A stretch of DNA of 64,000 nt from an uncultured Eubacteriales bacterium (GTDB taxonomy: Bacteria > Bacillota > Clostridia > Oscillospirales > Acutalibacteraceae): the NCBI GenBank assembly GCA_948537335.1, contig CAOUJG010000002.1:57208-121207 (forward strand), in the 5' to 3' direction. Both the position numbers and the translations under genes were made by a program. The notes below the pieces were generated by a model that saw only the letters and a program-made list of their open reading frames with translations, was not told where the DNA came from and searched no databases. Positions 58,967 through 64,000 of this stretch are shown here, one piece after another (within the stretch, counting starts at the first letter, position 1; the number at the start of each line of letters is the position of its first letter).

Positions 58967-60052
58967 TCAATACTTAACCGGATTAGAAGATAAATACTTC
59001 TTAACCATCAAAGCGACTTTAAAAACAATAGCATCTTCAAACTCGCGCAAATCGAGCCCAGTAAGCTTTTTAATCTTCTCCAACCGATAAACCAAAGTAT
59101 TGCGGTGAACAAACAGCTTACGCGAAGTCTCCGAAACATTCAAATTATTCTCAAAAAAGCGTTGAATAGTAAACAAAGTCTCCTGATCCAAACTGTCAAT
59201 AGACCCGCGCTTAAAGACTTCCTTCAAAAACATCTCGCACAAAGTGGTAGGCAATTGATAAACAAGCCGAGCCACACCCAAGTTGTCGTAGCTAATAATA
59301 ACCTTCTCAGTATCAAAAACCTTGCCAACTTCAATAGCAATCTGCGACTCTTTAAAAGAAGAAGCCAAGCCCTTAATATTAGAAACCGTGCTGCCAATAC
59401 CCACCGAGCAGTGAATATAAAATTCGCTAGTCAAAGTGTCAACAATAGATTGAGCCAACTGTTCAAGATCCTCGCGCTCAATGCCCTCTTTAACCTCTTT
59501 AATAACAGCAATATCCGACTCATTCAAGTTAATAATAAAGTCTTTGTTCTTGTCGGGAAAAAGGTTTTGTAAAACTTCATAAGCAGAAACATCCGACTTA
59601 GAGTGAATTTTAACCAACATGCAAACCCGAGTAGCCTCAACATTAAAGTGAAGTTCGCGAGCCTTAATATAAATATCACCGGGCAAAATGTTGTCCAAAA
59701 TAACGTTTTTAATAAAGTTGCTGCGGTCATATTTTTCGTCGTAAAATTCTTTAATATTTCCAAAAGATATGGACAAAATAGAAACATAGCGTTGAGCAGC
59801 TTCATCGTCTCCCTTAACAAAAACAGCGTACTCAGAGCTATTTTTGCTTTCAAGTGACTTATAAGTATAACCGTTAATAATAAAAGTGGAAGCAGGCTTA
59901 AAAAAGTCCGAAGTAATATTTCCTCTAACTTCGCCAATTTTATCCAAGTCGCTACAAGCAACAACTACCGAAGATTCATCAATAACCCCAATAGTCCTTC
60001 CAATAGCATCGTGCATTTGATGAACAATCCCTTGAAATAACCTGTTAGACAT
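58967..60052 (-). CDS. PucR/CdaR-family transcriptional regulator
   Basis: 361 residues. N-terminal sugar-diacid-recognition-like sensor (RLFQGIVHQMHDAIGRTIGVIDESSVVVACS), a central GGDEF-like linker region (SVGIGSTVSNIKGLASSFKE), and a C-terminal PucR helix-turn-helix (LNVSETSRKLFVHRNTLVYR and IKKLTGLDLREFEDAIVF). This gene precedes ftsEX in several Clostridia as I recall, but its ligand is unknown. ATG after AAGGAG; the next stop-to-start gap is long enough for ftsE to have its own promoter. Confidence 0.88.
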   Translation of the reverse strand: MSNRLFQGIVHQMHDAIGRTIGVIDESSVVVACSDLDKIGEVRGNITSDFFKPASTFIINGYTYKSLESKNSSEYAVFVKGDDEAAQRYVSILSISFGNIKEFYDEKYDRSNFIKNVILDNILPGDIYIKARELHFNVEATRVCMLVKIHSKSDVSAYEVLQNLFPDKNKDFIINLNESDIAVIKEVKEGIEREDLEQLAQSIVDTLTSEFYIHCSVGIGSTVSNIKGLASSFKESQIAIEVGKVFDTEKVIISYDNLGVARLVYQLPTTLCEMFLKEVFKRGSIDSLDQETLFTIQRFFENNLNVSETSRKLFVHRNTLVYRLEKIKKLTGLDLREFEDAIVFKVALMVKKYLSSNPVKY

Positions 60053-60138
60053 AAAAAAACTCCTTACTGTTTGAATTTTGAACGTTGCTAAAATGAAAAT
60101 TTTACAAATAGTTTAATAATAAAAATAAACGTAACTAT

Positions 60139-60167
60139 ATTTTACATAAATATTAAGGATATTGCAA
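60139..60167 (-). promoter_or_regulatory. SigmaA-like promoter of the PucR-type gene
   Basis: On the minus strand TTGCAA (60167-60162), 17-nt spacer, TAAAAT (60144-60139), about 87 nt before the start codon. Confidence 0.6.
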
Positions 60168-60542
60168 CTATTTTATCAAAAAAATTTGTTTATTTTATAG
60201 ATATAAGGTAATCATTTTTACAAAACGGGATAAACTGTGAAAAGATAGCTTAATTTTGCAGAAATATTTTGGCAAAAAAGATGATATAAAAAAGCGAACA
60301 AAAGCCGGCACATTGCACATACAACCCAAATATAGAGCAAAAAATTTAAAAGCAACAACAAAATCCAAAACTTAAATAAAAATTTTAAGAACAAGATTAG
60401 TTGTTGCCCAAAAAACAAGGAACCAAATTATAACAGTTGATGCAAAAAAGGAATTAATCATAAAAAAAGCAAAATTAATTTTACAAAAATTACAATAAAC
60501 ACAAAATATTATATCAAAAATCCACCCGTGCAGGACGTTATA

Positions 60543-60654
60543 TTAATCGTGAATCTTGTCCGACTTGCAAAACCCATGAATAAAGCCGTTTAAAAGCACA
60601 GAAGAAACGTCGCCGCCAATGACCGGGTCGCTTGGTACCAAGATGTTCGCGCGC
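60543..60654 (-). pseudogene. Duplicated 3' fragment of the DUF4830-like gene
   Basis: These 112 nt align without gaps to the last 112 nt of the neighbouring gene (60698-60809). Read in the same frame the fragment ends VIGGDVSSVLLNGFIHGFCK, SDKIHD and stop, against HGFCNPDKIHV in the intact gene. Differences cluster near the stop and in a patch where LNGK becomes PSDP. No start, ribosome binding site or upstream domain is attached, so it is a remnant and not a gene. It may instead be left from a recombination between two tandem paralogues. Confidence 0.85.
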
Positions 60655-60697
60655 CATTACTGTAAGTCGTATTTGTAATTAAAGTTCGTGAATTTGC

Positions 60698-61192
60698 TTA
60701 AACGTGGATTTTATCCGGATTGCAAAACCCATGAATAAAGCCATTTAAAAGCACAGAAGAAACGTCGCCGCCAATGACCTTGCCGTTAAGTACCAAGATG
60801 TTCGCGCGCACGCCTTGAGAGGCATCCTTGTAATTCAAAATCTGATAAGTGTAGCGGGTGCAGGTTTTCTCCTGATATCGAGAAAGATCCAGGCCCTGAT
60901 CACGCTGAATGTCGTTGTATTTTTCGTATGTAGAATTAAATTCGGCCGGAATCGTAACCGTAGAAATCTCGGTAGGCTCCGGAGAAACCTCCCACCCAAA
61001 TTGCTTCAAAAACTCGACGCGTTCGGCATTATCCCGAGCACTCAACTTGTACTTCCCCAAAGGACAAACGGCCTCCCGGCTGCCAGATCGAACCAAAGCA
61101 AAAAACGCAGCCAAAATAATCACAAAAGCAACAGCCAAAATCCCCAGAGTAAAGAGCCTCCGCCGAGATGTCTTAAAAGAAAATATAAACAT
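60698..61192 (-). CDS. DUF4830-like membrane-anchored protein
   Basis: 164 residues. A basic start and one membrane segment (about residues 15-36, LFTLGILAVAFVIILAAFFAL) lead to an extracytoplasmic domain with RVEFLKQFGWEVSPEP, VTIPAEFNSTYEKYNDIQRD, QGLDLSRYQEKTCTRYTYQI and VIGGDVSSVLLNGFIHGF, which I recognise as the pattern of DUF4830, a domain of unknown function found in sporulating Firmicutes. ATG at 61192 fixed by GGGAGG; the longer frame upstream has no site. A degenerate copy of its end lies 43 nt downstream. Confidence 0.8.
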   Translation of the reverse strand: MFIFSFKTSRRRLFTLGILAVAFVIILAAFFALVRSGSREAVCPLGKYKLSARDNAERVEFLKQFGWEVSPEPTEISTVTIPAEFNSTYEKYNDIQRDQGLDLSRYQEKTCTRYTYQILNYKDASQGVRANILVLNGKVIGGDVSSVLLNGFIHGFCNPDKIHV

Positions 61193-61305
61193 AAAAAACC
61201 TCCCTAAAGCTGTTATATGCACAAAGGGAGCGTAAAATGAAAAATAATCATAAGCAAAAACCGCATAAAAATGGGGCGCAGCCGAGGAATTTTCTAAAAC
61301 AAAAA

Positions 61306-61333
61306 AATAAGTGCCCATAAAGAGCACTTATAT
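61306..61333. terminator. A/T-flanked hairpin, possible bidirectional terminator
   Basis: ATAAGTGC pairs with GCACTTAT around a 9-nt loop, with an A-run before and A/T-rich sequence after. On the minus strand it is followed by a T-run (TTTTTTTG), on the plus strand only weakly. Confidence 0.45.
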
Positions 61334-61349
61334 TAAAGAAAAGGAATTT

Positions 61350-61466
61350 ATGAGAATGAAAAAGGTAAAATCAATCTCGATTATTAATATAACACATTTA
61401 AAATCATTTGTAAATACTTTTTTCAAAAAAATTAAAAAAATGTATCAAAAACATTTTCAAAAGTAA
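61350..61466 (+). CDS. Possible small basic peptide gene (38 residues)
   Basis: The frame starts ATG with AAAGGAATTT directly upstream, encodes a very basic peptide (MRMKKVKSISIINITHLKSF, then many Lys) and stops at TAA. A/T-rich sequence produces such frames by chance, and no family is recognisable. Listed only because of the ribosome binding site. Confidence 0.2.
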   Translation: MRMKKVKSISIINITHLKSFVNTFFKKIKKMYQKHFQK

Positions 61467-61713
61467 CAAAATAAAAGAACAAATCTCGATTTACCGGGCA
61501 CCGATGAGGCCTGAAAATTTTTAAAAAATTTTTTCTAAAAAATAAAAATCTCAAATTTTTTTGTAATAATTCAGATCGAAAAAAGTTACATTTGTGTGAC
61601 GAGGCGATTTTTTCGCATAAAGAAATTAAGAAAAATAAAAAAGCCGCCAACTTTACGAATATCCACTTTTGAGTTAAAATTATGAACGTAAAAGCAAAAA
61701 AGGAGGCCTTTTT

Positions 61714-62355
61714 TTGACGAACGAAAAATTAGCTCAACTGGCGGTCCCAGCGCTAAAAAAGGAGTACCCCAAAGCGGAGTGCTCGCTAAATTACATAGAC
61801 CCACTGCAACTGTTAATCTCCACGCGGCTGGCAGCCCAGTGCACCGACGCGCGGGTAAACATGGTGACGCCACAGCTGTTCAAAAAATTCAAAACCGTGT
61901 ACGACTTTGCAAAAGCGCAGCCCGAAGAGGTAGAAAAGCTGATAAAGTCGTGCGGATTCTATCACGCCAAAGCCAAAGACATAGTAAACATGTGCAAAAT
62001 GCTAATAGAGAAATTCGGCGCCACGGTGCCGTCTTCAATAGAAGAGCTAGTAAAGTTGCCCGGCGTAGGGCGAAAAACAGCTAACCTAATAGTAGGGGAT
62101 ATCTTCAAAAAGCCCGCCGTAGTGGTAGACACCCATTGCATAAGAATAACCAGAAGGCTAGGGTTTCACGACTTAAAAAATCCCGAAAAAATAGAAAAAA
62201 TCCTCAGACAAGCCTTGCCCAAGGAAGAATCGAACGACTTTTGCCACAGATTAGTCCTGCACGGCAGAGCCGTCTGCAAAGCGCAAAAACCGCAGTGCGA
62301 AAAATGCTGCATGAATTCATTTTGCAAATTCGCAAAAAGCAATCAAACAACATAA
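61714..62355 (+). CDS. nth: Endonuclease III
   Basis: Bifunctional DNA glycosylase/AP lyase that removes oxidised pyrimidines. 213 residues. Helix-hairpin-helix LPGVGRKTANLIVG with the catalytic Lys near residue 118, the catalytic Asp in VVVDTHCIRITRRLG, and a C-terminal 4Fe-4S motif C-x6-C-x2-C-x5-C (CKAQKPQCEKCCMNSFC). TTG start after AAGGAGG. Convergent with the AlsT gene, 14 nt apart. Confidence 0.96.
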   Translation: MTNEKLAQLAVPALKKEYPKAECSLNYIDPLQLLISTRLAAQCTDARVNMVTPQLFKKFKTVYDFAKAQPEEVEKLIKSCGFYHAKAKDIVNMCKMLIEKFGATVPSSIEELVKLPGVGRKTANLIVGDIFKKPAVVVDTHCIRITRRLGFHDLKNPEKIEKILRQALPKEESNDFCHRLVLHGRAVCKAQKPQCEKCCMNSFCKFAKSNQTT

Positions 62356-62369
62356 ATTTTCACATAAAA

Positions 62370-63734
62370 CTAATTATCACGCAAGTAACGGCGGTATTCT
62401 TTAACCACCTGGCCGGACAAAAACAAAAGTGCAATCAGGTTCGGCAAAGCCATAAGACCGTTAAAAGTGTCGGAAATGCTCCAAACCAGGTCAATCTTCA
62501 TAACAGCCGCAAATAAAATAAAAAGCACCTGCAAAGCCTTATAAATCAAAACATTTCGGCTAAAATGCTCGCCGGACAAATACCCAATGCATTGTTCACC
62601 GTAGTAAGACCAGCCGATCACCGTGGCAAAGGCGAACAGCGTTATAGATATGGTAACAAAAATCTCGCCCGCGCCGCCAAAAGTAGTGCTAAAAGCCTGC
62701 ACACTGAGTAAAGCTCCGTCCTGCGCAGTAGGCAAAACGCCCGAAGTCAAGATGCAAAGGGCCGTAACGCTGCATATCAAAATCGTATCGACAAAAACCT
62801 GAAAAATCCCCCACATTCCCTGAATAACAGGTTCACACTCGCTGCTAGCAGCATGCACAATGGGGGAGCTGCCAAGCCCCGCCTCGTTAGAAAACACACC
62901 ACGAGCAATGCCATGCTTAATAGCCGAAGCAGCCACAAACCCAGTAATGCCGCCAGTAACAGATCTAAAGTCGAAAGCGCCCGAAAATATGCTAAAAATG
63001 GCGCCCGGAAGGTTCTGAATGTGAGTAATAATGACAACCAAGCCGCCCACAATATAAAATAGAGCCATAAAAGGAACAATCCGCTCGCTAACCCTAGAAA
63101 TGGTGCGAATCCCGCCAAAAATGATAAAACTAATAATCACAGCAAGCACAACGCCAGTAATAGCGGGAGGAATCCGAAAACTACTCTTAACAGAAGCTGC
63201 AATAGAATTAACCTGAGCCATATTTCCAATACCGAAAGAAGCCAAAATACAAGCAACAGCAAAGAACCTAGCCAACCACCGGACGCCAAGACCATTTTCA
63301 ATATAATACATAGGTCCGCCGTAGTTCTGGCCATTTGCATTAACTTTTCGATATTTCACGCCGAGAACGTTCTCAGCAAAGCTAGTCATCATGCCGAAAA
63401 TAGCAGCCAGCCACATCCAAAACACAGCGCCCGCGCCGCCCAAAGTAATCGCAGTAGCAACACCAACGATATTTCCAGTGCCCACAGCACTAGCAAGAGC
63501 AGTACTCACCGCTTGAAACGGCGTAATACTGCCTTTTTTATCGTTAGATTTGTGAGAAAAGAAGTTTCCAAATGTGTGCCTAAGCCATAATTTGCACCGA
63601 GAAACCTGAAAAAACCTCAGCCGGACGCTAAACAGAAGGCCAACAAGCATAACCAAAGACAGCATCAAAGGGCCCCACACAATAGAATTAACGAAATCGT
63701 TTGTTTTCTCAGCAAAATTAATAACCTCAGCCAA
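62370..63734 (-). CDS. AlsT/AGCS-family Na+/alanine (amino acid) symporter
   Basis: 454 residues, 10-11 membrane segments. The family blocks are visible: FQAVSTALASAVGTGNIVGVATAI, GGPMYYIENGLG near residue 139, and SNEAGLGSSPIVHA near residue 290. Transports alanine or glycine with Na+ in characterised members. Starts are uncertain: the TTG at 63734 sits 6 nt after GCAGGTGA and gives the family N-terminus; an ATG at 63749 has no site. It is a single gene converging on nth. Confidence 0.9.
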   Translation of the reverse strand: MAEVINFAEKTNDFVNSIVWGPLMLSLVMLVGLLFSVRLRFFQVSRCKLWLRHTFGNFFSHKSNDKKGSITPFQAVSTALASAVGTGNIVGVATAITLGGAGAVFWMWLAAIFGMMTSFAENVLGVKYRKVNANGQNYGGPMYYIENGLGVRWLARFFAVACILASFGIGNMAQVNSIAASVKSSFRIPPAITGVVLAVIISFIIFGGIRTISRVSERIVPFMALFYIVGGLVVIITHIQNLPGAIFSIFSGAFDFRSVTGGITGFVAASAIKHGIARGVFSNEAGLGSSPIVHAASSECEPVIQGMWGIFQVFVDTILICSVTALCILTSGVLPTAQDGALLSVQAFSTTFGGAGEIFVTISITLFAFATVIGWSYYGEQCIGYLSGEHFSRNVLIYKALQVLFILFAAVMKIDLVWSISDTFNGLMALPNLIALLFLSGQVVKEYRRYLRDN

Positions 63735-63804
63735 TTTTTTCACCTGCATGTTTTTAGTTAAATTTATGCGAATAAGCAGTGAAACATTCAAAAAATGAAT
63801 ATTT

Positions 63805-64000
63805 TTAATATTTATCAAAAATGAAAGCCAGAATTGCTATTGCGAAAGAAGCAGTTAAAAACCCACCAGCAAAAAGAGCTGGCCCATACTTATCCCAAAA
63901 GTAAGCATTAATAATTTTGTCAGCAGCAGTGACAATAGCATTAGAATCAGTGGATGATTCTTCGACTTTCTTTTTTAATTTTTCATTTTTGCTCTTAAGT
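63805..64000 (-). CDS. C-terminal end of an unknown membrane-associated protein (cut by window edge)
   Basis: An open frame enters from the right edge on the minus strand and ends at TAA (63805-63807), giving the last 65 residues. The visible part starts in a Lys/Glu-rich helical stretch (KNEKLKKKVEESSTDSNAIV), continues with NAYFWDKYGPALFAGG and ends in a hydrophobic segment (FLTASFAIAILAFIFDKY). It may be a tail-anchored or coiled-coil membrane protein. A/T-rich compared with the symporter gene. No family recognised. Confidence 0.65.
   Translation of the reverse strand, partial: LKSKNEKLKKKVEESSTDSNAIVTAADKIINAYFWDKYGPALFAGGFLTASFAIAILAFIFDKY

Larger units (their letters stand above)
60053..60697. 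other. 645-nt A/T-rich region with a gene fragment
   Basis: Holds the PucR gene's promoter at its left, then about 360 nt of very A/T-rich sequence with no gene signal, then a 112-nt degenerate copy of the neighbouring DUF4830-like gene's end (60543-60654). Confidence 0.6.
61193..61713. other. 521-nt A/T-rich region between the DUF4830-like gene and nth
   Basis: Contains a hairpin (61306-61333) and a possible 38-codon open frame (61350-61466). The nth ribosome binding site is at its right end. No convincing promoter, RNA gene or longer reading frame was seen. Confidence 0.5.

Noticed and set aside
61237..61320. 27-codon frame with a GGGAGCG site
   Set aside because: Very short, Lys/Asn-rich, runs into a hairpin, and such frames arise by chance in A/T-rich DNA.
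1..64000. CRISPR arrays, tRNA or rRNA genes, insertion sequences, prophage
   Set aside because: No regularly spaced repeats, cloverleaf sequences, transposase or integrase genes were found on either strand.

Overview
The window looks like chromosome of an endospore-forming member of the Bacillota, class Clostridia, possibly Oscillospirales-like. The evidence is the sporulation genes (spmA, spmB, ylbJ, yqfC, yqfD, ytaF), the Firmicute order ylxM-ffh-rpsP-khpA-rimM-trmD, RNase Y, the HPr with a regulatory serine, and strong AGGAGG-type ribosome binding sites in front of many TTG and GTG starts. The order-level placement is an inference. I see no rRNA, tRNA, CRISPR array, insertion sequence or prophage. 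Most of the window is housekeeping sequence with a few A/T-rich accessory islets.

Layout. 1-3 kb (minus strand): trmL, pgk, tpiA and the start of metG. 3-7.3 kb: a small membrane protein, an orphan peptide-binding lipoprotein, a histidine phosphatase, an XRE regulator and an NAD(P)H/FMN oxidoreductase-like protein. 7.4-16.4 kb: a complete nine-gene V/A-type ATPase operon (stalk G/H, C, I, K, F, E, A, B, D) with a clear promoter and terminator. 16.4-20.1 kb: a YczE-like membrane protein, recD2 and comF. 20.1-21.3 kb: a self-contained A/T-rich cassette for a secreted low-complexity protein. 21.3-25.2 kb: rny and thrS. 25.2-31 kb: sporulation genes spmBA, an AbrB-like regulator, ylbJ with an overlapping membrane protein, and yqfCD. 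31-34.3 kb: a candidate structured RNA, ybeY, era, recO, then two divergent small ribbon-helix-helix genes, one of which lacks a usual start codon. 34.4-42.2 kb: ylxM-ffh-rpsP-khpA, a GNAT gene, rimM-trmD, ptsH, uvrC, rsmD and a coiled-coil protein. 42.3-46.7 kb: a hydrolase, a glycosyltransferase, three small unnamed proteins and an unknown membrane protein. 46.7-52.3 kb (minus): rpsO-pnp and a P-type Ca2+-ATPase. 52.3-53.6 kb: ytaF, a Cys-rich mini-protein and an XRE regulator. 53.6-60.1 kb (minus): greA, lysS, then a PucR-type regulator, ftsE, ftsX and an M23 peptidase. 60.5-64 kb: a DUF4830-like gene with a duplicated 3' fragment beside it, nth, an AlsT symporter and the end of an unknown gene.

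How the parts work together. The ATPase operon encodes an ion pump or ATP synthase. FtsEX plus the M23 peptidase forms a likely regulated cell-wall hydrolase module. Ffh/YlxM, S16, KhpA, RimM, TrmD, YbeY, Era, RsmD, S15 and PNPase supply translation and RNA maturation and turnover. The sporulation genes serve engulfment-stage membranes and spore maturation. The least explained items are a three-way-junction RNA ending in a U-run at 31.13-31.20 kb, the hidden RHH gene at 34.08 kb, the duplicated gene end at 60.54 kb, two distant terminators with an identical 14-nt core, and the secreted-protein cassette at 20.2-21.3 kb.
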